From: JBEBXQ01 sp040391535
GTDB taxonomy: Bacteria > Bacteroidota > Bacteroidia > Cytophagales > Spirosomataceae
Reading direction: 5' to 3'
Assembly (NCBI GenBank): GCA_040391535.1
Contig: JBEBXQ010000118.1
Location: forward strand, 1 to 15,491
DNA: 15,491 nucleotides
Shown: positions 8,901 through 15,491 of the stretch, in pieces
How the letters are laid out: every line of letters begins with the position of its first letter
How positions within the stretch are numbered: position 1 is the first letter of the stretch
Made by a program: the position numbers and the translations under genes
The notes under the pieces: generated by a model
Told to the model about the DNA's origin: nothing
Databases searched by the model: none
Seen by the model: the letters and a program-made list of their open reading frames with translations, nothing else

Positions 8901-9248
8901 GGATTTGGTCTGAATATGCCGAAATCAGTCTTCAACGATCACTGGACGCCTGACCATCGTGATGCCAGTTATCCCAGGATCAGCCTTCGTACACCTACGC
9001 GGGTATCCGACCGGTATATCGAAGACGGATCATATCTGAGACTTAAGAATATCATGCTGGCGTATAATCTGCCTGTACAGAATCTGGGTATTAAAGCGCT
9101 GAGAAGTCTGCAGGTATATGCTTCAGGGCAAAATCTGCTGACTTTTACGAAGTATTCATGGTGGGATCCGGAGACCAATTTCCGTCTGGATCATAATAGT
9201 TACCCTGTATCAAAATCCGTAACATTTGGTCTGAGAGTTGGGTTTTAA
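5931..9248 (+). CDS. SusC/RagA-family TonB-linked outer-membrane transporter with STN signalling domain
   Basis: This 1105-residue TonB-dependent importer drives uptake of substrate captured by its SusD partner. In order it shows an N-terminal signal sequence (about 1-39, hydrophobic FLQLILVGVFVVVANA); an STN domain (about 46-116) of the kind that talks to FecR; a carboxypeptidase-D-like domain (about 147-216); a TonB-box-like EEVVVIGYGT (224-233); a plug (about 236-352, with RVRGGNS, PLYVIDGFPV, IESVEVLKDASATAIYGSRG and NGVVLITTKRG, all typical of SusC); and a beta-barrel to the C-terminal Phe. An Asp/Gly-rich loop, DDTNGDGSISQAD, fits the calcium-site-like loop common in this family. The STN domain distinguishes sensor-transporters from plain SusC proteins. 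The substrate cannot be deduced; the downstream genes point to something oxidised rather than hydrolysed. Confidence 0.96.
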   Translation: MNKLSKNKTITLIMRLSFLQLILVGVFVVVANARVTGAQDLLDKKITLNLENVTLQKALATIEQQTKIRFAYSSSIIPVGEKVNVRAVNRPLDSVLNDLFADLNIEYQPVRGQIMLKRIRKKAATGGEQSLLPDETPFESVVMESVVKGKITDERNNALPGVNVLVKGTQRGVTSGIEGDYELSLNDGENTLIFSFVGYLSQEVNVNNRSTVNIVLEPDLKSLEEVVVIGYGTVKKSDLTGSVAQVKSKEINAFPNANVLQSLSGRAPGVHIRQSSGAPGASMSVRVRGGNSILGSNEPLYVIDGFPVNGGPTHLNNSDIESVEVLKDASATAIYGSRGANGVVLITTKRGKTGKTVVDFETSFSSQKLIRKLDLMNAKEYAMFYNEQAINDNIAPFFSQADIDGFGEGFDWQDFVFQRAPMLTTSLNVSGGNEKTQFSVSGSFFGQDGIVRGSNYNRYALQSNVLHTVSDKFRINLSTTLSRLMTERKDSGGGSRGNSMINAAISAPPTLTPYNEDGSYRVLSTAYPFIATDIRNPINFINEQSNQIRANVVLANLALMYNFTPDLMLKVSGGIENRDDRNDNYTTTRFFNSQGAASVSAGQFTSLLNENTLNYNKTFAEKHSVSAVAGFTYQDFLNTSLSGSGTGFLSNIFETYNLGASMTPGVPGSGYSKSLLLSYLGRVNYVYNDKYLLTVSIRRDGSSRYSEGHKWGNFPSAAVAWRISNENFMSGNTFISDLKLRSSWGLSGSQAIDPYSTLNQLIAGRTIFNDDYANTFAPGTRLPGILKWETTAQFDLGIDFGVLSNRLLLTADFYNKNTRDLLSTVMLPSSLGYTNTIQNVGKIQNRGVELGLDAKILTGAFTWDMNANISFNKSKVLSLYNGEDILRDNVGVIIINDATSILREGRPVGQFWGYRELGYDEKGDIIFDDTNGDGSISQADKTYIGDPNPDFIYGLNSTMTFKNFEFNLFFQGSQGNDIFNASAITNTMDFGFGLNMPKSVFNDHWTPDHRDASYPRISLRTPTRVSDRYIEDGSYLRLKNIMLAYNLPVQNLGIKALRSLQVYASGQNLLTFTKYSWWDPETNFRLDHNSYPVSKSVTFGLRVGF

Positions 9249-9278
9249 GTAAATCTGTGGTTTAAAATTTTGATTATT

Positions 9279-10751
9279 ATGGAAAATAGAAATACATATA
9301 AAAAGCTTGTCAGTACAATTTTGTACTGGCCGTCTTTAGTAATAGCGGTGATCTTCATGAGCAGTTGTGAAGATATGCTGAAAGAAGAACCCAAGTCAGT
9401 TGCGGCTGAGCTTTTTTATAATACCCGTGAAGAGGTCGAAGCGGCTGTGAATGCGATCTATTCGCCTTTGCGGGATGGTACCATGGCAAATTATATCGCT
9501 ACTCTTGAATGCCAGTCCGACTGGATGTATGGCCGGGGCAGCTGGGATCCGTTGAGTCAGTACCAAGGCTTGAATGATGCCAACATTACCCGTGTTTCAG
9601 GATTCTGGAATGCCTTCTATCTGGCGGTAAGAAACGCTAATCTGGTTATTCAGAATGCGCCCAACGGTAATGCGATCAGTACGGAAGATGTAAACAGACT
9701 GGTGGCTGAAGCAAAATTCTTACGGGCACTGACCTACTTTCACCTGGTCCGGAACTGGGGTGCTGTTCCACTGCGTACAGAAGAAAACATGACCGAGAAG
9801 GATCTGCCCAAGAGTTCAGCTGAACAGGTCTACGGACTCATCGTAAGTGATTTGCTGAATGCAGAATCCAATCTTCCTGATGTACCCAATGCAATCGGAA
9901 GACCTTCAAAATGGGCTGCAAAAACTTTACTGGCTGATGTTTATCTTCAACTGGAGAGATACCAGGAAGCAGCGGATAAAGCAGATGAAGTAATTCAGTC
10001 GGGTAAATACAAGCTGGTCAGTGTGCAGAATAAGGAGGATATCCAGTATAAGCTTTTTGGCCCTGAAATTCTGACCACTACTGAAGAAATCTTTTATTTC
10101 AAATTCTCACGGCTCGCCAACCAGGGTAATTATATTCTTTGGATTTCCAATCATCCCAGCACTAATCTGTTCAACTTTGGAGGTGCTTATGCTGTGCATG
10201 GTGATCTGACCAATCCGAATTACATGAACTGGGATGATAACGACCTGAGAAAAGATCTCTGGGATAATATTGATTTTGGTTTAGGGAAAAATACACTGGT
10301 CAGTTCAAAATATGTAGATCCTAATGCCATCAGTCAGAATGGTGCAGGGAATGATCTGCCGGTGTACCGTTATGCCGAAGTTCTGCTGATTTATGCAGAG
10401 GCTTCCGCCCGTGCGGGAAATGCCGTGAGTGATAAAGCACTCGAAGTGCTTAATCAGGTAAGAAGAAGAGGGTATGGGTTGAATCCGGAGGCAGCATCAG
10501 AGCTGGATTTTGATGCAGGTATGTCTGTTGCAGCATTTATTGACCTGGTGGTCAGGGAAAGAGGTTATGAATTCCTCTACGAAGGAAAACGCTGGCATGA
10601 ACTGAAAAGGATAAAAAGAGCGTCAGAGCTGATCCTGGAAGGGAAGGGTAAAACACTGGCGGAAAAGCATCTGCTCTGGCCGATCCCTGTTTCTGAAATG
10701 AACTATAACCAGGCACTTAATCCGGCCTCTGATCAGAATCCGGGCTATTAA
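9279..10751 (+). CDS. RagB/SusD-family substrate-binding outer-membrane lipoprotein
   Basis: This surface lipoprotein forms the lid on the SusC channel and binds substrate. I chose the ATG at 9279 (490 residues) over an in-frame TTG at 9270, because the ATG gives a compact lipoprotein signal peptide and the TTG only adds three residues. The signal segment (about 10-29) ends in the lipobox MSSC with Cys30, followed by the acidic residues Glu-Asp, consistent with surface export. TPR-like helices in the N-terminal half include EVEAAVNAIYSPL and LVAEAKFLRALTYFHLVRNWG. The C-terminal family signature is visible as RYAEVLLIYAEASARAG, LNQVRRRGYG and RERGYEFLYEGKRWHELKR, ending in the usual Asn-Pro-Gly-Tyr. 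It begins 30 bases after susC, so the two are certainly co-transcribed. Confidence 0.96.
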   Translation: MENRNTYKKLVSTILYWPSLVIAVIFMSSCEDMLKEEPKSVAAELFYNTREEVEAAVNAIYSPLRDGTMANYIATLECQSDWMYGRGSWDPLSQYQGLNDANITRVSGFWNAFYLAVRNANLVIQNAPNGNAISTEDVNRLVAEAKFLRALTYFHLVRNWGAVPLRTEENMTEKDLPKSSAEQVYGLIVSDLLNAESNLPDVPNAIGRPSKWAAKTLLADVYLQLERYQEAADKADEVIQSGKYKLVSVQNKEDIQYKLFGPEILTTTEEIFYFKFSRLANQGNYILWISNHPSTNLFNFGGAYAVHGDLTNPNYMNWDDNDLRKDLWDNIDFGLGKNTLVSSKYVDPNAISQNGAGNDLPVYRYAEVLLIYAEASARAGNAVSDKALEVLNQVRRRGYGLNPEAASELDFDAGMSVAAFIDLVVRERGYEFLYEGKRWHELKRIKRASELILEGKGKTLAEKHLLWPIPVSEMNYNQALNPASDQNPGY

Positions 10752-10763
10752 TAAAAAGGAATA

Positions 10764-12134
10764 ATGGAAAAAATGAAAAGAAGGTCAGCGCTTGCGACGT
10801 TAGGTACGATATCATTTGGTATGGCTTCTCCTGTTTTGGGAAAAGGTGAGTACTGGCAGGATCCCTATAAGATCATAAAGAAAACAATCACAACGGACAT
10901 ACTGGTTGTAGGTGGAGGTACTGCGGGGGTGATTGCGGCTATTCAGGCTGGCCGGGCCGGAAGAAAAACAATTCTGGTGGAAAACGGCAGTCAGCTTGGG
11001 GGAGTTACTACAACCGGAGGAGTGAATTTTCCGGGAATATTTTTTGCCTGGGGAAAACAGGTAATCGGTGGTATCGGATGGGAGCTGGTACAGGAAGCTG
11101 TGCAAATGAATGATGATCCGCTTCCTAACGTTTCCATACCGCACGGCCGGCAGCACTGGAGGCATCAGGTAAGGGTAAACGGGCAACTGTATGCGATGCT
11201 GGCTGAAGAAAAATGCCTGGATGCAGGGGTAAATATCCGGTTTTATGAAACACCCGTTGCGATTCGTTTCCGCAAAAATAGCTGGGAGGTAACCACCGTG
11301 GGTAAGGGAACAGAAACCACCATTATTGCCAATCAGCTGATTGATTGTACAGGCAATGCTTTTGCCACTTCCATTGCAGGGTTTAATGTACTGAGAGAGG
11401 CTGAAACCCAACCCGGTACCCTGATGTTCAGGCTGGAAGGTTATGACTTTGATAAGCTTGATCTGAAGATGATTGAAGCAAAGTATGCCGAAGAAGTGAA
11501 GAAGGGGACACTGAATAAGAAAGAATTTCTCAGTATTTCGGGCTTGCTGCGCAACAAAGGAGATAATGTGCAGCACATCGCAGGTGCTGATTCCACTACT
11601 TCAGAAACTCATACTGTGGCCAATATCAAGGGAAGGACCTCACTTCTGAAGATGCTTCGTTTTCTGCGGACATTACCCGGACTTGAAAAAACAAAGGTGG
11701 GGGATATCCAGAATGAAACGGCAGTAAGGGAGACCTACAGGATTGACGGGCAGTACCAGATCACCAAGGAGGATTATGTGACAGGTAAAATATTCGATGA
11801 TGCCGTGTCCTATTCCTATTATCCGATTGACCTGCATGATGATAATGGCGTGATTCCGGATCATCTTCTGGAAGGGGTTGTTCCTACGGTACCATTACGG
11901 GCCCTGATTCCAAAAGGCAGCCGTAATTTTCTGGTAGCGGGCCGTTGCGTGAGCAGTGACAGACTGGCAAATTCGGCGTTGAGGGTTCAGGCATCCTGTA
12001 TGGGTATGGGGCAAGCTGCCGGAGTAGCGGCCGCTTTGGCCAGTATTTCCGGAAAAACGCCTGCTGATGTCCCGTTTGAGGATGTCAGAAAAATGCTCAC
12101 CGACCACGGAGCTATTGTTCCTCTGAAAAGTTAA
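10764..12134 (+). CDS. Exported FAD-dependent oxidoreductase (PF12831-like)
   Basis: This 456-residue flavoprotein contains a Rossmann dinucleotide-binding motif, DILVVGGGTAGVIAA (residues 45-59; GxGxxG at 50-55), with an acidic residue Glu73 at the end of the second strand for the ribose. The loop GGVTTTGGVNFPG (79-91), a mid-protein LIDCTGNA, and a C-terminal AGRCVSSDRLANSALRVQ followed by CMGMGQAAGVAAALA fit the FAD-dependent oxidoreductase family PF12831. The N-terminus carries a twin-arginine (KRRSALATLG, 5-14) and a hydrophobic stretch ending near VLG (24-26), suggesting Tat export with FAD already bound. An AAGGA sequence (10756-10760) is 3 bases from this ATG and 12 from an alternative in-frame ATG at 10773; either start keeps the signal. 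It is 12 bases after susD. The substrate is unknown; sugar or polyol oxidation is an inference from context. Confidence 0.85.
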   Translation: MEKMKRRSALATLGTISFGMASPVLGKGEYWQDPYKIIKKTITTDILVVGGGTAGVIAAIQAGRAGRKTILVENGSQLGGVTTTGGVNFPGIFFAWGKQVIGGIGWELVQEAVQMNDDPLPNVSIPHGRQHWRHQVRVNGQLYAMLAEEKCLDAGVNIRFYETPVAIRFRKNSWEVTTVGKGTETTIIANQLIDCTGNAFATSIAGFNVLREAETQPGTLMFRLEGYDFDKLDLKMIEAKYAEEVKKGTLNKKEFLSISGLLRNKGDNVQHIAGADSTTSETHTVANIKGRTSLLKMLRFLRTLPGLEKTKVGDIQNETAVRETYRIDGQYQITKEDYVTGKIFDDAVSYSYYPIDLHDDNGVIPDHLLEGVVPTVPLRALIPKGSRNFLVAGRCVSSDRLANSALRVQASCMGMGQAAGVAAALASISGKTPADVPFEDVRKMLTDHGAIVPLKS

Positions 12135-12145
12135 ATGAAACTGAG

Positions 12146-13291
12146 ATGCTGAAGTCCGTTCCGGCTATTTTGTTTTTGGTGATTGTTCCCATGTTATTCG
12201 TAACAGGGTTTTCCGGAAAAAAAGATATCCGTTACTTTCATGAACCTCTTATCAGCAAGCCACCGGATTCCGTCATTGCGTTTCCGGTGGCTTTTCAGGA
12301 TTCTATCGGCGATGATACCTTGTATCAGAGCATATCTACAGAGGGGATTCCTGTTGCTTATCACCGGAAAATCAGGACCAGTGTTTGCTTTGACGGTCTG
12401 TGCCGGCTGCTTGATATTGTGCTGTACTGGAATCCGACCGGAAGCTATCTGGGGTTTGAACTACCCGACGGGGAATTTCTGAGTAAAGCGGAACATGATC
12501 CGTTTACAGAAAAGGAATATCAGAAACTTCATGGCATTTTAAGTGATTCGCTTTCCCCTTTGGGTGATTATTCATTTGCTGAGCTGGTTTCCGGGGGTGA
12601 AAATGCAGAGGGAGTGGATGCGGTTTCTTCGGCCACGCTTACCGAAATACAGCATTATGTGATTCCGGGAGCGGCTTATACGACCTATCGTCTCTGGCAT
12701 ATTTTTTACGGAATTACCCCTGAAAAAATCACCGGACTGACACTCAGTAAATTTTCAGAAGCAATGGCCCTGGAAATACTCCGGGGTAGTTCTGTGCGTG
12801 ATCAGATATGGGTCCTGAACAATCTGCAAAAGCTTTCCCCGTATAGTGATGAATTAACCGGGGTGATTTTTGACCTTATCCACCATACCAACCTGAATCT
12901 TGCAGAAAGAAGCCTGAACGCGCTGGACCGGCAGGCAGTTGAGCATTCTGCAAATCAGAAAAAACTGCTGGCTTTGTTTGTCCACGGTGAATACACATTA
13001 AAAAAAGCGGTACTTAATAAATTAAAACTGGCAGAGCAACCTGATCCGGAAATAATACAGGCATTGGTAGATTTGCTTCCTTCATTAAACGGGGATATGA
13101 TCGGAAGTATCCTGGATTTATTAGCCGTAAAAGGTATCCGTGAAGAGAACGTGATACAGAAGATTTCCCTTTTGCTGAATCATGAAAACCGCTTTATCAG
13201 TAAGAAGGTGTATGATTTTCTGGTAAAAATGAATCCGGATAATGCCGAGATTAAAAGAAAAATGGAAGCCTACCTCAAGGTATCCTCCTGA
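12146..13291 (+). CDS. Exported protein with FMN-attachment-like motif and HEAT-like repeats
   Basis: This 381-residue protein is not assigned to a named family. The N-terminus (about 1-22) is a signal peptide or membrane anchor without a lipobox. The first domain (about 40-190) contains a Cys pair in SVCFDGLCRLLDIVLYW (79-95; Cys81 and Cys86), a conserved-looking segment FLSKAEHDPFTEKEYQKLH (111-129), and VDAVSSATLTEIQ (157-169). The last resembles the D-x-x-S-G-A-T-x-T motif where ApbE attaches FMN to a Thr in FMN-binding domains; here Ser replaces the Gly and Thr164 would be the attachment residue. The second half (about 200-378) is a chain of amphipathic helices resembling HEAT repeats. 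It starts 11 bases after the FAD enzyme and precedes the PQQ-cytochrome gene, so an electron-transfer or scaffold role is plausible. The flavin claim is inference only. Confidence 0.6.
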   Translation: MLKSVPAILFLVIVPMLFVTGFSGKKDIRYFHEPLISKPPDSVIAFPVAFQDSIGDDTLYQSISTEGIPVAYHRKIRTSVCFDGLCRLLDIVLYWNPTGSYLGFELPDGEFLSKAEHDPFTEKEYQKLHGILSDSLSPLGDYSFAELVSGGENAEGVDAVSSATLTEIQHYVIPGAAYTTYRLWHIFYGITPEKITGLTLSKFSEAMALEILRGSSVRDQIWVLNNLQKLSPYSDELTGVIFDLIHHTNLNLAERSLNALDRQAVEHSANQKKLLALFVHGEYTLKKAVLNKLKLAEQPDPEIIQALVDLLPSLNGDMIGSILDLLAVKGIREENVIQKISLLLNHENRFISKKVYDFLVKMNPDNAEIKRKMEAYLKVSS

Positions 13292-13378
13292 ATTCTCTGC
13301 CGCGGATTTCAGTAGTTCACAGCCGTTTGAAACTTTCGTAATCAGAGCAGGAATTTCCCTTTAAACCTCTTGATTACA

Positions 13379-15478
13379 ATGAACAAATACATTGCCGGCT
13401 GCTGGTTATTAATGACGACCCTATTGGTTGCATCAGGTTGTAATAAGCAGAAAAATCCGGGTGACTGGGCCGAATACCTGGGTGGCCCTGACCGCAACCA
13501 TTACTCTGAACTTGATCAGATCACCACTGATAATATCAGTAGTCTCACCAAAGCCTGGGAATATCACACCGGCGATTCCGGTGAAGTGCAATGCAACCCC
13601 ATTGTGATCGACGGGGTTTTGTATGGCGTTACAGCAAAAAATCAGCCTTTTGCGCTCAATGCCGCCACCGGGGAAGAAATATGGCGCTTTAATCTGCCTT
13701 CGGGTTCTAATTATAATATCAACCGGGGTGTAGCTTACTGGGAGGACAGGCATGAAAAGCGGATTCTTTTTGCCGGTGGTGCGTGGCTTTATGCGCTGGA
13801 TGCAAAGACAGGAAAGTCAATTGTAGCATTCGGGGACAGTGGTAGAGTAAGTCTGAAAGAAGGCTTGGGGGGGAATGCTGTGGATAAATATGTGATTTCC
13901 ACTACGCCGGGGACAGTTTTTGAGGATCTGATCATGATGCCCCTCCGTTTATCGGAAGGAGCGGATGCAGCCCCGGGATATATTCAGGCGTTTAATATCA
14001 GAACCGGTAAACTGGCCTGGGTTTTTCATACGATTCCGCATCCCGGCGAGGTGGGCTACGATACCTGGCCGGAAAATGCCTATAAAAATACAGATGTAGG
14101 CGCAGCCAACAGCTGGGCGGGTATGTCGGTTGACCGGAAACGGGGTATCCTGTTTGTACCTACGGGTTCTGCCGGATTTGATTTTTACGGTGGCAACCGG
14201 AAAGGGCAAAACCTCTTTGCCAATTCATTAGTCGCGCTCAATGCCAGAACAGGAGAGCGTATCTGGCATTATCAGATCATCCATCATGATCTTTGGGACA
14301 GGGATTTACCCGCACCGCCTAATCTGATTACGATTCAGAAGGAGGGAAGGACGATCGATGCCGTAGCACAGGTTACCAAAGCAGGGCGCATTTTTGTGTT
14401 TGACCGGGAAACAGGTGAGCCGGTTTTTCCGATTGACGAGGTACCTGTTCCGGCCTCAGATATGCCGGGAGAAGAGGCATGGCCTACACAACCCGTGCCG
14501 CAGCTGCCGGTTCCTTTCAGCCGGCAATACCTTACAGAAACAGATATAAATCCCTATTCAGAGGATAAGGACTCTTTACTGACAGTATTCAGAAAGGCCA
14601 GAAACGGTCACTTTATTCCTTTGAGCCAGACACCCACCATTCTGTTTCCGGGTTGTGATGGCGGTGCGGAATGGGGTGGTGCTGCTGTGGATCCGAAGGG
14701 GATTATGTATGTGAATGCCAATGAAATGGCCTGGATTTTTACACTGAGTCCCACACCTGAAGAGGATGATCTGGCAGGATTGACGCCAGGCAGAAAACTG
14801 TATACGCAATACTGTTCCTCCTGTCATGGCAGTGAGCTGAAAGGCAATCCGGCCAGTGGGTATCCATCATTAACGGATATCGGTAAAAAACAAACCAGAA
14901 ATGACGTTTCCCGGATTATCACCGGTGGTAAAGGGATGATGCCCGGCTTTACCATGATTTCCGCCGGAGAGAAACAGGCCTTAATGGCATATCTGTTCGG
15001 AGAGGAAAAAACAGAGGCCACGCCCACAACTGCAAAACAGAAAAAGCCCCATATGCCTTATAAGTTTGATGGTTATACCAAGTTTCTGGATAGCAAAGGG
15101 TTACCGGCGATCAGTCCGCCATGGGGAACACTTACGGCTATTGACCTGAATACCGGTCAGAAAGTCTGGCAGGAGGTACTGGGCGAAATGAAAGCCTTAA
15201 AGGAGCAGGGTATTGAAAAAACCGGGACCGAAAATTATGGCGGCCCGCTGATCACCGCGGGCGGTGTATTATTAATAGCGGCTACCAAAGATGAAAAATT
15301 CAGGGCTTTTGAAATGAAAACCGGAAAACTGCTCTGGGAAACAACATTACCGGCTTCGGGATTTGCGACGCCATCGACTTATCAGGTCAATGGAAAACAG
15401 TATGTGGTTATCGCTTGCGGAGGCACAAAACTGGGGACTAAAAAAGGCGATAGTTATGTCGCGTTTGCCTTGGAATAA
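13379..15478 (+). CDS. PQQ-dependent dehydrogenase lipoprotein with inserted cytochrome c domain
   Basis: This is a quinohemoprotein of about 699 residues. I prefer the ATG at 13379 over an in-frame TTG at 13370; it gives a lipoprotein signal with lipobox ASGC and Cys21. The N-terminal region (DWAEYLGGPDRNHYSELDQIT, then AWEYHTGD) matches quinoprotein glucose dehydrogenase-like propellers, as do repeated blade motifs (ALNAATGEEIW 92-102, ALNARTGERIW 286-296, AIDLNTGQKVW 587-597) and HHDLWDRDLPAPP (302-314). Between late blades lies a cytochrome c domain (about 466-541) with the heme site CSSCH (479-483) and a likely axial Met in GKGMMPGF (517-524). The enzyme would oxidise an alcohol or aldose in the periplasm and pass electrons from PQQ to its own heme. 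It is separated from the preceding gene by 87 bases. Exact substrate and catalytic residues cannot be fixed from sequence. Confidence 0.92.
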   Translation: MNKYIAGCWLLMTTLLVASGCNKQKNPGDWAEYLGGPDRNHYSELDQITTDNISSLTKAWEYHTGDSGEVQCNPIVIDGVLYGVTAKNQPFALNAATGEEIWRFNLPSGSNYNINRGVAYWEDRHEKRILFAGGAWLYALDAKTGKSIVAFGDSGRVSLKEGLGGNAVDKYVISTTPGTVFEDLIMMPLRLSEGADAAPGYIQAFNIRTGKLAWVFHTIPHPGEVGYDTWPENAYKNTDVGAANSWAGMSVDRKRGILFVPTGSAGFDFYGGNRKGQNLFANSLVALNARTGERIWHYQIIHHDLWDRDLPAPPNLITIQKEGRTIDAVAQVTKAGRIFVFDRETGEPVFPIDEVPVPASDMPGEEAWPTQPVPQLPVPFSRQYLTETDINPYSEDKDSLLTVFRKARNGHFIPLSQTPTILFPGCDGGAEWGGAAVDPKGIMYVNANEMAWIFTLSPTPEEDDLAGLTPGRKLYTQYCSSCHGSELKGNPASGYPSLTDIGKKQTRNDVSRIITGGKGMMPGFTMISAGEKQALMAYLFGEEKTEATPTTAKQKKPHMPYKFDGYTKFLDSKGLPAISPPWGTLTAIDLNTGQKVWQEVLGEMKALKEQGIEKTGTENYGGPLITAGGVLLIAATKDEKFRAFEMKTGKLLWETTLPASGFATPSTYQVNGKQYVVIACGGTKLGTKKGDSYVAFALE

Positions 15479-15491
15479 AAGATTAAAACAG

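Noticed and set aside
9270..9278. TTG start for susD adding three residues; a similar TTG at 13370 for the PQQ dehydrogenase.
   Set aside because: In both genes an ATG lies three codons downstream and gives a normal lipoprotein signal peptide, so the ATG starts were preferred.
10812..11576. A 254-codon open frame on the minus strand opposite the FAD oxidoreductase.
   Set aside because: It lies wholly antisense to a gene with clear family motifs, its translation is rich in His, Cys and Ser with no recognisable domain, and it has no promoter or neighbour supporting it.

Overview
The window looks like chromosomal DNA from a member of the Bacteroidota. The evidence is a SusC/SusD outer-membrane pair, a FecI/FecR pair of the Bacteroidota type, weak Shine-Dalgarno signals with A-rich leaders, a perfect TAnnTTTG promoter element, and moderate GC content. 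An environmental lineage such as Cytophagales (Dyadobacter/Spirosomaceae-like) is my guess; the genus cannot be fixed from this sequence. Nine protein-coding genes fill almost all of it. I see no tRNA, rRNA, CRISPR array, insertion sequence or prophage. Bases 1-58, downstream of uvrB, hold nothing I can identify.

Layout. (1) 59-2077, minus strand: uvrB, a housekeeping nucleotide-excision-repair gene. (2) 2078-2341: a 264-base divergent intergenic region carrying a 7-bp inverted repeat upstream of uvrB. (3) 2342-3967, plus strand: a YCII/DGPF-domain protein followed after 6 bases by an ECF sigma factor with a long C-terminal TPR-like extension, the arrangement known for the ECF42 group. (4) 3964-4560, minus strand: a FecI-like ECF sigma factor whose stop codon overlaps that of the ECF42-type gene in convergent orientation. 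(5) 4709-5719, plus strand: the FecR-like anti-sigma factor, divergent from fecI. (6) 5720-5930: a leader region with two mutually exclusive hairpins. (7) 5931-15478, plus strand: a probable operon of susC (with an N-terminal STN signalling domain), susD, a secreted FAD-dependent oxidoreductase, a secreted protein with an FMN-attachment-like motif and HEAT-like repeats, and a lipoprotein PQQ dehydrogenase with a c-type cytochrome domain inserted in its propeller.

How the genes may work together (inference). FecI, FecR and the STN-bearing SusC form a complete cell-surface signalling circuit: substrate binding by SusC/SusD would signal through FecR to FecI, which would activate the downstream operon. 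Instead of the glycoside hydrolases usual beside SusC/SusD, the operon encodes three consecutive exported proteins with redox features (FAD, possible FMN, PQQ plus heme c). This suggests import and periplasmic oxidation of a small polar molecule such as a sugar, polyol or related carbohydrate, with electrons passed to the respiratory chain through cytochrome c. The substrate cannot be read from the sequence, and no PQQ biosynthesis genes are in the window. The DGPF/ECF42 pair is probably a separate, self-contained regulatory module.
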